A stretch of 64,000 nt of DNA from Dactylonectria macrodidyma (GCA_020744425.1 JAGMUV010000002.1:4012501-4076500), one strand, 5' to 3'. Shown: positions 49,117 to 60,588, counted from the stretch's first letter. Notes: generated by a model from the sequence alone, not told the origin. A program made the numbers and translations.

Positions 49117-50169
49117 ATGGCGTCGACCGCCCTCGAAGGGATCAAAGTACGTTCCGCGATGCGATGCGATGCGATTCTAGCCCGGCGCATGGCCATTTCC
49201 TCTAGAGGGCGTCTCGGCCTGGTTCTAGGGCGATGATGCGCGCAACAGCGGTTGGCTGACATTTGACGCATGCAGAACGCGCTCGAGCATATCATCCGGG
49301 ACCCGCGATACCACGATCTTCTGTCGCTCCTCAAGACTGCCCGCAATGGCGCCGTCTACGGAACCAAGGTGCGGTTTCCGCATGCGCTTGTGTGAGTAGC
49401 TCTCTCCGGATTGTCAGTAGCCTGGTCTCGTTGCTAACTCGTGGTGGTGCTACAGCATGATCTTTCTCTTCCGCTCTGGAACGTACGTCCAACATCCTCC
49501 TTCACCTCCACCGGCGCAGCCGTCTTTCGATGCAGAAAAGACACCCGGTCCTCTCTAAAAACAATATGCTAACATTCATGGCTACATAGATTCCGACACA
49601 AGGTATCGCTAGTCTTACGGGCGACGAGACATCATGCTAGCAACCTAGCACGCTTCGCCGTAATCTACAAGCTGACGATGCTTGCGCTCAAATACTTTGG
49701 CTCCACGCCTGGCAAAGAAGGTAAACCGATTCCCCCCTTCCTGTCCACATCCGCAGTTCTGCAGAAAGAATATTGACCACAATGCGATGCAGGCGCATAC
49801 GACTCCTTCTTTGGCGGCCTGGTCGGCGGCTACTTCGTCTTCGGCGGACGGTCCAAGCGGTCCGGCAAGATCTCGTCGGTCAACCAGCAGATCGTCATCT
49901 ACGTCTTCGCGCGCGTGGTGCTGGCGCTGGCGCGCATCGCCGTCAAGCCGGGCGTCGGCTTCCCTGGGGTGTCGTCGGAGCCGCTCAACTCAAAGATCAA
50001 CTACTACGCGTGGCCCGCGTTTGCGTCGCTCTCGTGGGCCATGGTGATGCTCGTCTTCCGCTACCATCCGGAGGAGCTGCAGTCCAGCCTGCGCAACAGC
50101 ATGACGTACATCTACAAGGAATGCAACGAGTTCGACTCGCTCCGGACCCTGGTTTGGCACAATAAATAG
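49117..50169 (+). CDS. PXMP4: Peroxisomal membrane protein 4 (PMP24 family)
   Basis: 226 residues from five exons: 49117-49146, 49276-49391, 49456-49482, 49590-49720 and 49793-50169. One exon is only 27 nt; all introns are GT-AG and the frame closes exactly. The sequence matches the Pmp24/PXMP4 family of the Tim17-like superfamily: an N-terminal ALEHIIRDPRYHDLLSLLKTARNGAVYG, then KVRFPHALVMIFLFR, a glycine-rich helix GAYDSFFGGLVGGYFVFGG and a tail with WAMVMLVFRYHPEELQSSLRNSM. It is a small multi-span protein of the peroxisome membrane whose biochemical role is poorly defined. The ATG lies in GCCAACATGG. It ends NK rather than in a peroxisomal targeting tripeptide, as expected for a membrane protein. 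Confidence 0.93.
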
Positions 50170-51131
50170 ACGAGGGCTCACGCCAAGATGGGGCAACGGG
50201 CGGTTCTCTCTCACTTTTGGACGTTGGGCGTTGCGGCGCAAGGGACTATGTTTTTCTATATGTATTTTTCATCACTCCCCCCGACAAACGGGGGCGTGTA
50301 TAGGCTTTGACAAGGAGCATTTGCATGGAATACATGAATCGAAACTGGGAAGATGGCTAGAAGGTTACCGGGTCAGACAGGGCTTTCGGTTCAACTTTTT
50401 CAAATCGTATCATATTTTGGCTATACACGACTTTCAGCGTGATTCGATATAAACAGAAGTAAGACAATTCCAATTCGGCATACCGATCAACTGCACGGCA
50501 CCAGAGAATTTCTTTTTAACAATTTTGGCAGCACAGCCATAAATCTCTAGCCTCCCTCGGCTAGTTAAGCTGTGTATGAAACTTGGCTCGGTCAACGACT
50601 GTTTGACGCCTTCAGCTGCTTGACCATTTCAACTCCCTCCCGATCCAACATCCCCCAATGGACTAGAACGACATGGCAGTATACAGTAAGAGGGCTTACC
50701 TAACTGAGTCGCTAGTTAGACGGAAAACAAACACCGGGGTCATCAAGATCAGTTCGCGAACTTGCGTTATTTGTAGAGAAAATTTCACCTGGAGCACATG
50801 CTTGAAGAAATGGGACAGCACTCACATGCGGCTGGCCGTGTATGTATGCGCTACCAATGATAATTGAGAATAATGTGATTGATCCTACCTATGAGAGCTT
50901 TCTTGCGGAGTTGTGCTGAAGCGCTGCACCTATGATATCGTCCTGTCCTACAACACTGTCCACCTATCATAGGTAGGCAGCGCACAGTGCAGAAGTTACC
51001 GCCAACACCAAAGCAATAACCCCACCATCACCCATTTACCCCACCAAACTTTTCTTTCCCGTCCAGCCGGCGCCTGACGAGGCCAATTTTGCACCACTCT
51101 CTCAAGCAACCTCCTTTGCCAATCCCTAAAA
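50170..51131. other. Intergenic region upstream of ATIC
   Basis: No gene. It contains an 11-bp inverted repeat, CCTACCTATGA at 50884-50894 and TCATAGGTAGG at 50967-50977; the second arm lies within a 13-bp palindrome ACCTATCATAGGT (50962-50974). This is 150-250 bp upstream of the ATIC start. Confidence 0.55.
50884..50977. repeat. 11-bp inverted repeat upstream of ATIC
   Basis: Arms at 50884-50894 and 50967-50977 are exact reverse complements separated by 72 nt. A further partial copy, CACCTATGATA, lies between them near 50926. It may be a regulatory element or part of the dispersed TAGGTAGG motif family in this window. Confidence 0.6.
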
Positions 51132-53079
51132 ATGTCGTCCCAGCAGAAGATTGCCATCGTCTCGGTCTATGACAAGACTGGCCTCCTGGACCTGGCCAAG
51201 GGCCTCGTCCAGCAAGGCGTTCGCATTCTGGCATCTGGCGGCACCTCCAAGATGATCCGCGAGTCTGGCTTCCCCGTCGAGTAAGTACCCCGCGTTGCGC
51301 CTCTCGCTCCAAATGATGTCGCTCCCAATGGGAATCAACCGCGACAAATGAGAAGAGTAGAACACTCATGCTTGACATTGTAGGGATGTGTCTGCCATCA
51401 CAAAAGCCCCCGAGATGCTGGCTGGCCGTGTCAAGACTCTTCACCCCGCCGTCCACGCTGGCATCCTGGCCCGTGACCTTGCCTCTGACGAGAAGGACCT
51501 GGCAGACCAGAACATCAACAAGGTTGACTATGTCATCTGCAACCTGTACCCTTTCAAGGACACCGTCGCCAAGATTAACGTTAGCATCCCTGAGGCTGTC
51601 GAAGAGATCGACATTGGCGGCGTTACCCTCATCCGCGCTGCTGCCAAGAACCACAAGCGCGTGACCATCCTCAGCGACCCCAACGACTATGCTGGCTTCC
51701 TGAGCGAGCTCGAGAAGGGCGAGATCTCCGAGGCCAGCCGTAACCGCTACGCCCTCAAGGCTTTCGAGCACACCGCCGACTACGACGCTGCCATCTCCCA
51801 GTTCTTCCGCAAGGAGTACGCTGGCAATGGCGAGCAGTACATGGCCCTTCGATATGGTGCCAACCCTCACCAGAAGCCCGCCGCCTCCTTCGTGCCCGAG
51901 GGCAAGCTGCCTTTCAAGGTTCTTTGTGGCTCCCCTGGCTACATCAACCTCCTCGACTCTCTCAACGCCTGGCCTCTGGTCAAGGAGCTGAAGCAGGCTC
52001 TTGGCAAGCCTGCTGCTGCCAGCTTCAAGCATGTATCGCCCGCCGGTGCTGCCATTGGCTTGCCCCTCACTGAGGACGAGCGCAAGGTCTACTTTGTCAA
52101 CGATATCCCGGGCATCGAGACCTCTGGCCTCGCCCAGGCTTATGCCCGAGCCCGCGGCGCCGACCGCATGAGCAGCTTCGGTGACATCATCGCTCTAAGC
52201 GACATTGTTGACGTCCCTACTGCCAGCATCATCTCCAAGGAGGTCTCTGACGGTGTCATCGCTCCTGGCTATGAGGATGCCGCTCTTGATATTCTCAAGA
52301 AGAAGAAGGGCGGTCGCTACCTGGTCCTCCAGATCGACCCTGAGTACAACCCCCCCGCGACCGAGACTCGCACCGTGTACGGCATCAACCTCCAGCAACG
52401 CCGCAACGATGTCGAGATCTCCCCCAAGTCCTTCAACACCATCATCACCCCCAAGGATACTACCTCTCTCCCCGAGAGCGCCACCCGCGATCTTACTATC
52501 GCCACCATCACCCTCAAGTATACCCAGAGCAACTCTGTCTGCTACGCCGTCAATGGCCAAGTTGTCGGCCTCGGCGCTGGTCAGCAGTCTCGAATCCACT
52601 GCACTCGCCTCGCCGGCGACAAGGCTGACAACTGGTGGATGCGTTTCCACGAGCGTGTACTCGGTATCAAGTGGAAGAAGGGCACCAAGCGCCCTGACAA
52701 GAGCAACGCCATTGACCTGCTCGTCAGCGGCGAACTCCCCAAGGATGGACCTGAGCGCGAGGCTTTCGAGGCTGTCTTTGATGGTGTTCCTCCTGCTTTC
52801 ACTGACGAAGAGCGCGAGGCTTGGATGAAGCAGCTCAAGAATGTCTGCGTGTCCAGCGATGCCTTTGTAAGTTATCCCTCGAACATGAACTATTATTTCA
52901 GCTGATATTAACTCATTTCACAGTTCCCCTTCATCGACAACGTCTTCCGCGTTGCCCGTTCGGGAACCAAGTACGTTGCCGCTCCCGGCGGCAGCCAGAA
53001 CGACGGCGCTGTCTTCGAGACGGCCGAGAAGCTCGGCATCACCTTCGTGGAGCAGAACATTCGTCTCTTCCACCACTAA
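51132..53079 (+). CDS. ADE17: Bifunctional AICAR transformylase / IMP cyclohydrolase
   Basis: 595 residues; catalyses the last two steps of de novo purine synthesis, AICAR to FAICAR with 10-formyl-THF and FAICAR to IMP, in the cytosol. Exons: 51132-51280, 51384-52866 and 52924-53079, with GT-AG introns of 103 and 57 nt. The N-terminal MGS-like cyclohydrolase domain shows [27 protein letters not shown] and [18 protein letters not shown]. The transformylase half starts about residue 200 and shows [11 protein letters not shown], the catalytic pair Lys265-His266 in [21 protein letters not shown], and [15 protein letters not shown]. The C-terminus [11 protein letters not shown] is typical. Length agrees with eukaryotic ATIC. 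A 334-codon antisense frame (51028-52032, -) is a by-product of GC-rich codon use. An inverted repeat lies in the promoter. Confidence 0.98.
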
Positions 53080-53771
53080 ATAATTGGGGAAATTGGAGTT
53101 GGCACCTGGCAATGGTAAAAATGGTTGGCTACCATGTTGCTGGATGACGAGGAGAAGAAAGGGAAAAAGGAAAAATTGTAATTTGGATGATTGCGATGAT
53201 GTATATTTGATAGACTTGATGCCGCGCGATGATGCTCACCTCAACGTGATGAATGAATGGAATACATTTCTGGTACCCTCGTAGTTGTGGTTGAGGTCAG
53301 GGTGTCGTAAAGGCAGCTAGTCACTGGGGCCTAGGTCAAACTTGTTAGTGCGTGAAGTTCCTCCGCCTAGCATTGTTGTTTCCACTGAAGGCATACGAGA
53401 GAATCGAAACAGGGGAACAAGGACGCATCGTCGGTGATGTATTCTCTAACCATGAAATTCTCCCACCCCTCCGGTGATGGATCATGGTAACGGATCATGG
53501 TGTCGGATCTGAACACCCACTAGCATCCGAGACACGAACAGCGGACCGGTGGTCTGGGCTGTAGCTGGTTCCCCGCTAATTCACACCTAAGTGCAAGCTC
53601 CCCCACCTTCAGAGCCTACTTGCCTGAGGATCTAATCGCAACCTCACCTCCAGGAACCTCACCCTCTTTGATCTCGCATTTTCACGACGGCTCTCCAACT
53701 TTTCTCCTTCGCTAGTTGCCGCCATTCCTTGGGCCTTTCAGCTCATCCGCCAGCTGTCGAAACCGCCCACC
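53080..53771. other. Intergenic region upstream of CSN4
   Basis: Contains the ATIC 3' end and CSN4 promoter. A small repeat of GGATCATGGT occurs around 53477-53500. No ATG lies in the last ~100 bp before the CSN4 start. Nothing else is seen. Confidence 0.55.
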
Positions 53772-55093
53772 ATGGCACCCAACGCCAAGGTGTCTGAGGC
53801 CCTCTCGCGTGCCCAGTCCGCCGCCGGCGAGAAGGGCCCCCTCTACGAACAGCTCCTCGCCGAGATCAAGACGCTCTCGTCGCCAGCGTCGGCAAGCGAT
53901 GACCTCAACGCCATCGTTGACTCCTTCTTCGGCCAAGGCCTCGGCGTCGTGGCCACCCGGTCAGTCCTCAACGCCTTCGTTGCCACACTCAAGGCGCTCG
54001 AGAACGAGGACATGTGGATCGAGGTTGGCAACCGCACCCTCGACATTCTCTCCGCCCAGCCCTCGTCGTCGTCCTTCCTCGATGCCGGCGCCACCCTCCG
54101 CGAGCTCATCGCCACCGCCCACGAGAACAACGAGGACTTCCTCGACGCCGCCAAGATCCTGGCCGACATCCCCTTCGACAGCTCCCAACGCAAGATTACC
54201 GACGAAGAAAAGGCCCGGACATGGGTCCGCATCGTCCGAAACTACCTCGAGGTCGACGACTCCACCGCCGCCGAGATGTACATCAACAAGCTCAAGAACA
54301 TCATGCATAACGTACCCGATCAGGACTTGACCCTCCACTTCAAGCTCTCCCAGGCCCGCATCCAGGATGCCAAGCGTGACTTCCTGTCAGGCTCGCAACG
54401 CTATCACGAGATCAGCTTCTCCCCCGCCATTTCTGAGGAGGAGCGCTTACACACCCTGAGCATGGCCGTCAAATGCGCTGTCCTAACCCCGGCAGGGCCT
54501 ATGCGGAGCCGCATCCTGGGACGGCTGTACAAGGACGAGCGGTCGGTGCAGTTAGCCGAGTTCGGCATCCTAGAGAAGATGTTCCTCGATCGTCTCCTGT
54601 CACCGGAGGAGGTTGACAAGTTCGCTGAAGGACTACAACCGCACCAGTTGGCAACCACCTCGGACGGCTCCACCGTCCTCGCCAAGGCCGTCGTCGACCA
54701 CAACCTCTTGGGAGCATCTAGGCTATACAGCAATATTCGCTTTGAAGCCCTCGGCCTACTCCTAGGCTTGGATGCGGACAAGGCAGAGGAAACCACGGCA
54801 CGAATGATCGAGCAGGGGCGTCTCGTGGGCCGTATGGACCAGCTCGACGGTATCGTCTGGTTCGAGGGCGGTGAGGCCTCTGGCGAGAGGGGTAGCGGTC
54901 GAGCCGAGGTGATTGTAGGTAAGGAGATGCGCCAGTGGGATACCCACGTCGAGAGCTTGGCCGAGGAAGTGGAGAATGTCACCAACGCCTTGCAAAGGGA
55001 GTTCCCGGTAAGTGCTGGTGGTTATTATACCGGTTTCCACATTGCGCTAACTTGATCTACAAGGAATTCGTGACCGCAAATCTCGTTGCATGA
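53772..55093 (+). CDS. CSN4: COP9 signalosome subunit 4
   Basis: 421 residues, exons 53772-55007 and 55064-55093; the 56-nt intron has a GTAAGT donor and a GCTAAC branch site, and the last exon adds only EFVTANLVA. The protein is a PCI-domain subunit of the COP9 signalosome, which removes NEDD8 from cullins and in filamentous fungi controls development and secondary metabolism. Helical repeats fill residues 1-190 (AEMYINKLKNIMHNVPDQDLTLHF-type pattern). The PCI/winged-helix part follows (about 190-370) with RILGRLYKDERS, ILEKMFLDRLLSPEEV and a MIEQGRLVGRMDQLDGIVWF segment typical of Csn4. The ATG at 53772 sits in CCCACCATGG. It converges with the SGNH hydrolase gene, with 159 bp between the stops. 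Confidence 0.95.
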
Positions 55094-55252
55094 AACAAGA
55101 CATAATAAAGAGGGAATATGCATCGCATACGGCGTTAGGGAACTAGGTGGTGTCCAGGGATTTTGTTTCTTTCCTTTTTTTAACTGTCCAAGGCATAGCC
55201 AAGAGATCCATCGGGGTTAAAACAGCGCCAACATGATAAACGACGTCAAGAT

Positions 55253-56333
55253 TTAGTCGAGGTCTTTCTTTCTAACGACCACGTACCCCTCGCTGATGTT
55301 CCGGGGGTTGCCGGTCTCCTCTGCAAGGGATGATGACTCTTTGGTCTGTTTGGAGGACCGCCTCCTTGATGCCGAAGTTGCTGGTTCTTGTTGTCCATCA
55401 TGCCCGATGAGTCGAAGCAAGGCGTCGGCGATGTGACCTCCCATCCAGTCATATCCGTCGTCCCGTAGGTGCACACCGTCGTCCCAGTACTTTTCGCGGT
55501 CACTCTCGGTGAGAGAGTGAAACGGGATGTGAGACTTGAGGTCGAAGCTGTGACTGTTTAATGGTTAGTTGTGAACCCCATCCGCGACTTGGGTTCAGTA
55601 TGTGAGCGGGCCTATATACGTACTAGCCCGGTTGCCGGTGTGTCATGATGCTGCGGTTGAGCTCGTCCCGCCTCTTGTCGAGCTTCTCTGACCTAGCGTG
55701 GCACTCCGGAACGGTCAGGGCAAGTACCTTGCTTCCCTTGGAGAGCGGGATATCCCAAGCCTTTTGTAGGGACTCATAGACGCTGGTGGGGGATATCCCA
55801 TATGCCATGTCACTGTAGCAGCAAAGTCCAAGGTTAATGATCAGTCATGGTGAGGTGGGGGGGGTTGGATTGGGAGACTAGGGGGCGTACTTGGTACCAG
55901 CAAGGACGATAACCCAGTCAAGGACGCGTTTACTGCCTGTGGGGTGGAGGAATGGCAGGTCAGCAACTTTTGCAACATTGACGAACTGATTCCTCCGAAG
56001 AACAAGGTCGTTGTTCGTGGTGGGGTATTCACATCGCGTGCCATAGTGGGGGGGGCTGCTCATGAAGTGACAACGACGTACGTCATGGCGATAGTAGACG
56101 AAGTAGGTAAGAAAATACATACATTCTGTGCTCATGCGGTCAATGAAGCGCTGGAAAGTGGCGACGTCGCCTGGGACGCCGCTTGTGACAACCCGGACGT
56201 CCAAGTCGGGGCGGGCGCCTGTCAGCTTGTCCTCGAGCTTCAGCGAGTAAGGATGCGACTCCATGCCGTAGGAGAAGAAACCCGAGGTAAGCGAGTCGCC
56301 GAAGCAGAGGATGCGGAGGGGCGTGGGAGCCAT
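55253..56333 (-). CDS. SGNH/GDSL-family hydrolase
   Basis: 248 residues in four exons: 56333-56123, 55936-55891, 55812-55624 and 55553-55253, with GT-AG introns of 186, 78 and 70 nt. The SGNH blocks are intact: ILCFGDSLTSGF with nucleophile Ser14, the block II glycine in VVTSGVPGD, VLAGTNDMAYG with Asn86, and WDDGVHLRDDGYDWMG with Asp174 and His177. It should be an esterase or lipase-like enzyme; the substrate is unknown. No signal peptide is visible, so it is probably cytosolic. A charged tail of about 45 residues follows the domain. The acceptor of the last intron could shift six bases (removing two residues), and the 186-nt first intron is longer than its neighbours. Confidence 0.88.
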
Positions 56334-57197
56334 GACGATGGCAGATGGCAGATGGCAGATTTCAGATGGCGAAGCGATGTTGCCTGTAAATAATTCTCGT
56401 TCAAAAGAGCGGGATAGCGATTAGTATGACACAAGGCTGGTCAAATTGATGGGGGGATGATAAGATGGGATGGGTTGCCTGGAATCACTCAGCGAGAGTT
56501 AGTTGGGTTGACGAGCATGCATGGATAGCCCAGAGTGGTAGTGTAGGTACCGAAGTTAGTGCAGCTCAGGTGCCTTATTATACCCACTGCAGGGCTTACT
56601 TACAGTGGGCGAAGATGCACCTTCAGTGAGCCACCTATGGCAGGCAACAGAGTTGGGTTAGTAGGCTTGCGAGCACGCAACTTGTTCACGTACGACCTCA
56701 TGCAGTGTATGGCAGCCATATTAAAAAGATGCCCGCTTCAAACCAAGAATCACGACGACCTGGGTATCACTAGGAGATTACCTCGCTCAGCTAGCTTCAC
56801 TCCTGCTGTGACACTCATCATGACCCAATTATCCGGGTTTCGACGGATTTCCTCTGGCTATGGTACAGGGTAAGTTTGATGCACTGATGAATGAATTTAT
56901 TGCATGTTGTCCATATAGCACGGCTTTGTAAATTTGTCAGAACCAAATCTTAATAGAAATAATACAGATGTATTATTTACATCACTTTTGGTTACTCACC
57001 CCCTCGTCTGTCTGAACGTGTATCTCCATGTCGATTGTTTACTTCTTGCACATGATCATCATATTACCTTCCGACATGTCGCCCTCCCTCGGCAGACAAA
57101 CACTCGACTCATCAAACCTGGCCACAAAGCCACTGAAAAAAAAAGCGAGGACGGGAAAGATAAAAAAGTATGAATGATGGCACCGAGAGCAAAAAAT
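56334..57197. other. Intergenic region between SGNH hydrolase and tRNA-Leu
   Basis: Contains the hydrolase promoter with three tandem GGCAGAT-type units just upstream of its start (about 56338-56360). The rest is AT-richer with no supported gene. Confidence 0.5.
57191..57196 (-). terminator. RNA polymerase III terminator of tRNA-Leu
   Basis: Six T on the reverse strand, one base after the tRNA 3' end. Confidence 0.85.
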
Positions 57198-57296
57198 TGA
57201 TGAGACTGGGATTCGAACCCAGGAGGATTGCTCCACCAGGAAGTAGGTGTTAAGGTAACCTTAACCTGACGCCATAACCAACTCGGCCATCTCACC
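57198..57296 (-). tRNA. tRNA-Leu (anticodon AAG) with 17-nt intron
   Basis: The reverse strand folds into a class II tRNA: a 7-bp acceptor stem (GGTGAGA with TCTCATC) and A as discriminator, a D arm starting TGGCCGAGTTGG (A box), and a T arm CTGGG-TTCGAAT-CCCAG (B box). A long variable arm is present, as in leucine tRNAs. The anticodon AAG is at 57262-57260. An intron of 17 nt (57242-57258) follows the base 3' of the anticodon, and its CCTTAA can pair with the TTAAGG of the anticodon loop, as in canonical nuclear pre-tRNAs. A Pol III terminator of six T follows at once (57196-57191). Confidence 0.95.
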
Positions 57297-57549
57297 CAGG
57301 CTAGTGCTTTTGATATAGTGCCGTCGCTAATTGGGATACACCAAGCTCATTCTACCCTTCCCCTCAGTATTAATCCTGCTTCATGAAGTGTTCCATTCAG
57401 ACGCGTCCTGACCTTAGCAAGCTACGTCGCTGAATCATGCTCCATCCATTTTAATCGTAAGCTAGGTAGGTAAGTAGGTATTGGTTCCGACCCAATATTT
57501 TACAGCATATGTACATATGATGAGGACCTCGTCGCCATAGTTCGTCTCA

Positions 57550-60126
57550 TCAATCTTCGATATCATCATCACTAAGCACCAGCTTCTGCGCTAGGAGACC
57601 CGATACACCACCGGACCGGATGCCCGCACTCTTCTTTCTGGGACTCGCTTCCTCCGAGGGTCTGTCCGTGGCCCATGCCTCCCCCGTGGTCGTCTCCTCT
57701 TCCTCGTCGGATTCCTCGTCTGGCGCGGCGATACCCCGAAAGGACACCACCTTTTCAAGGTCGCGGAGGCGGAAAGTGGACGTCTTTCGGCCACGAGCGA
57801 TGTGCGCCATGTATGGTAGGCGCTCAAGTAGCATTTCGCGGCGGGCAGCGCTGCCGAGTGATAGAAGCGGCGTGCCATCATCAGACTCCTCGTTTTGGTG
57901 TTTTGGTGTGTTATCAAGGCGACTTTGCTGCTGGCGCTGCATCCAGGAGGAGTCTCCGGAATTTTGCTGCGGACGTCGGAATGCGGTGGCACCATCTGTG
58001 AGGTTCTTGGTGGCTGCGTTGTAGTCACCTTTGAGGAGTTTCGACGACCAGACGTCGACAAGCCCCTCGACCTCCTCCTTGGCGCGCCAGAGTTTGAGGC
58101 TCGTCGGGTAAAACATTTTGAAGGCATCGCTTCCTTTGGCCATGGTGGCCTTCTTTCGCTTGACAGGATTGGGCAATGCGAACAGCATTCCGCGAACGGC
58201 GACTTGGAAGGTCATTTCGTCCTGACGCATGAGCTGGCTGCCAGAGTCTCTGCTAGCGAAGTTGCCTCCCCTACCGCCGAAGAAGACGTCCCGAGAAGAA
58301 CTGAGCAGATCGCTCTGAGAAAGGTACTCGATGCACTCGTTGACGTAATCCATGGGGGTGGAGAGGTCCATCGGACCGGTACTCTCACAGGAGGGTAGGT
58401 AGTTTTCATGTAGCGCTGAAATAAACGTGTGCGTGTCTGTCCCAGTCTCGTCGATGAGTGTGTCAATAGAAACTTCGGAACGTCTGGGTCGTGAGTGTTG
58501 TGAGAGGAAACTTGGTAGGTTTTCCACGGCATCGTTCCGTGGAGCGATCTCATCCCGTTTGTTGTATACGACCTTTCCCACTGCATGGAAGATCCCTAAG
58601 CTTGCTTCACGCTGGGATATCAGCCCTAGACTATCTTGCTCGCCTTGAGTGAGCCCAATTCCATCCTTGACACTCCTCTTCTGCTTTGTGAAAGCAACCT
58701 TGGAGCCCCAGTCTGCCTGCTGGTCACCTTTCAGGCAGAGGAATTCAAGAGAAGCCACTGCGTTTCGGATGTCGCCAATTTCCCCAAGGCGTTTAAGAAC
58801 CAAAGGGCCAGGTGTTTTCCTTCGACCAGACTTCCTAGCTTCTTTCTGTACGACTAATTCTAACGCCTTGGCAAGTAGTGTAGGCGCAACAGCGTTGAAT
58901 TCGATCATAGCCACGCCCGGGTGGCGAAGGATCTCTGGTCCTAATAATCGATGGGCTGTGAAGCTGTCGGCAGAGGCTGATGTGGTAGTCAATAACGTCT
59001 CAGATATGACCATGACTACCGGTGTGATCGGTTGTTTCTGTGAGCGAGGTGAAAACATGGAGAGAGATGGGGTGTTGGTGGCGAGGTAGTGTAGGATCGT
59101 ACTCCGGAACGAAGATAATGCCGATGATGATCTCGAGAATGTATTAGGAAACTCTTCGATGAGGATGACGCGCTTCGACTGATGCGTCGATGACGTTTGT
59201 GAACTACTGGGGGCTGTCGATCCGGGACTGTCCGTATCCAGTGCACCAAACTTGCCACCCCGTCCAAGAAACTCTTCGAACTGTGCTGACACTGATACCA
59301 GTCCAAGCCCAGAGTTGCCTGTCGGATTTCTCCATTCCAGGAGCTCGCAACCCATGTCGCTTGCAAGTAGCCGCATAGTTGTCGTCTTGCCAGAGCCAGC
59401 AGCTCCTTTCAGAACCAGCAGTCGCTGTCGCATGCGTCCCGCACTGACATCTTCTAGCCACCTCCTCACATCCGAAACCTTCTTCTTGTGAACCACGAGC
59501 TCATCCAAGTTTCTAGGACCGAATCGTTCTGACCATGGTCGCGAGTCGTCATTGACAGCCGCCAAAAAGGCTGGTTTTGGGGGTTTCATAAACCTCTGGC
59601 TGGCGCTTGGGCCATCCGCAGAAGCAAGTGCTATTCCATTCCTTAACCTCTTCTTCGCGTGTTGGCTGACAAGGCTCGAAGAACTAGCTTTCAGCTCCGA
59701 AATCTCGTCCTCCGATATAGGGTCGCTGATTATGTCGTCAATCGGGATCTTCCTCCTGTCCGCGAGGCCTCCGCCCGTTGTGGCTTTTTGCGCTTGCTTC
59801 GAAAATAGAGTCTTCAAGTCTGCCGTCTTCCCCAAGTCCTTCCCCTTGCCCTTTCCGACATCCTTCGGTCTCTTGGGGCTGGGGCTTGTCCCGTTCTTTT
59901 GGGTCGTTGATCGACGAGTCAGTCGATTGGTGCCATTCGTGGCGAGAGAGCCTGGAATAGTTCTGCCTTTCGAAGGGCTTGGCGAAGAAGTCTGGGTTCG
60001 GGCCTTGGCTGGTGAGCTCGGCGAGGAGAGGAGGAAGTTTGTCAGGGTGTTGGCTCGCGGGAGGTCGTCTTCTTCGTCAGAAGCGTCAACGACATTCCGC
60101 CGGCGGCGCTTCGCGGGCGGAGCCAT
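57550..60126 (-). CDS. RAD17: Checkpoint clamp loader Rad17 (yeast Rad24)
   Basis: 858 residues, intronless. Large subunit that replaces Rfc1 in the RFC-like complex loading the 9-1-1 clamp at DNA damage, acting in the nucleus. A basic, Ser-rich N-terminus of about 190 residues is followed by PWSERFGPRNLDELVVHKKK, the Rad17 signature before the AAA+ core. Walker A is GAAGSGKTTT (241-250, Lys247) and Walker B is VILIEEF (320-326). AAA+ lid and collar helices follow (GDIRNAVASLEFLCL is the sensor-2 type element). The tail is acidic and ends LSDDDIED, as is common for Rad17 proteins that contact the clamp. The first ATG in frame is at 60126; the preceding codon is TTG. Only 462 bp separate it from the upstream gene's stop, so its promoter is compact. 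Confidence 0.95.
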   Translation of the reverse strand: MAPPAKRRRRNVVDASDEEDDLPRANTLTNFLLSSPSSPAKARTQTSSPSPSKGRTIPGSLATNGTNRLTRRSTTQKNGTSPSPKRPKDVGKGKGKDLGKTADLKTLFSKQAQKATTGGGLADRRKIPIDDIISDPISEDEISELKASSSSLVSQHAKKRLRNGIALASADGPSASQRFMKPPKPAFLAAVNDDSRPWSERFGPRNLDELVVHKKKVSDVRRWLEDVSAGRMRQRLLVLKGAAGSGKTTTMRLLASDMGCELLEWRNPTGNSGLGLVSVSAQFEEFLGRGGKFGALDTDSPGSTAPSSSQTSSTHQSKRVILIEEFPNTFSRSSSALSSFRSTILHYLATNTPSLSMFSPRSQKQPITPVVMVISETLLTTTSASADSFTAHRLLGPEILRHPGVAMIEFNAVAPTLLAKALELVVQKEARKSGRRKTPGPLVLKRLGEIGDIRNAVASLEFLCLKGDQQADWGSKVAFTKQKRSVKDGIGLTQGEQDSLGLISQREASLGIFHAVGKVVYNKRDEIAPRNDAVENLPSFLSQHSRPRRSEVSIDTLIDETGTDTHTFISALHENYLPSCESTGPMDLSTPMDYVNECIEYLSQSDLLSSSRDVFFGGRGGNFASRDSGSQLMRQDEMTFQVAVRGMLFALPNPVKRKKATMAKGSDAFKMFYPTSLKLWRAKEEVEGLVDVWSSKLLKGDYNAATKNLTDGATAFRRPQQNSGDSSWMQRQQQSRLDNTPKHQNEESDDGTPLLSLGSAARREMLLERLPYMAHIARGRKTSTFRLRDLEKVVSFRGIAAPDEESDEEEETTTGEAWATDRPSEEASPRKKSAGIRSGGVSGLLAQKLVLSDDDIED

Positions 60127-60588
60127 CAACGCAACTGCTGCATCTGCAGTGTGAGCATGTCATAAGAATGTACAGCGCGTCCCTTGGGCAGCCTTTCTCA
60201 ATGGCAGGGGTATGGAAGAATGAATGACTGTTATCGTGCTGATTGCCTCGTTCACGTCGCGAGGTTGACGTCGGAGACCCACTTCACAGTGATAATAGAC
60301 AGTGTATAAAATGCGCACTGTGCGATTGCAACAATGCTCTCTGCACGCACTTTAGTTATCCCTGAAGGTTTCGATTCACTCTGGTTGATCATGTTTCTCA
60401 TTAGTACATACTCCTCGGCTTCCTTTGAACTTCAGATGCAATATAGAATCCCTCAAAGAAATTTTCTTATGCACTGTTCAGTGCCTGCGATCATTGCGCT
60501 TCCAATCCTTGCCTCAATACCGTGTTTCATGCCCATTATGCTCCACTCCTATGTCATGTTTTCCTCTAGGCATCGGCCTCAATACCGA
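60127..60588. other. Compact promoter of RAD17 / 3' region of questin-oxidase-like gene
   Basis: 462 bp between two genes on the same (-) strand. No open frame with recognisable content; it must hold the RAD17 promoter. Confidence 0.5.

Noticed and set aside
48519..49346. 275-codon open frame on the minus strand
   Set aside because: It overlaps the first two exons of the peroxisomal membrane protein gene, is Arg-rich and has no recognisable domain.
51028..52032. 334-codon open frame on the minus strand
   Set aside because: It lies antisense to ATIC exons, and its Leu/Val/Gly-rich product mirrors the GC-rich codon use of the real gene.
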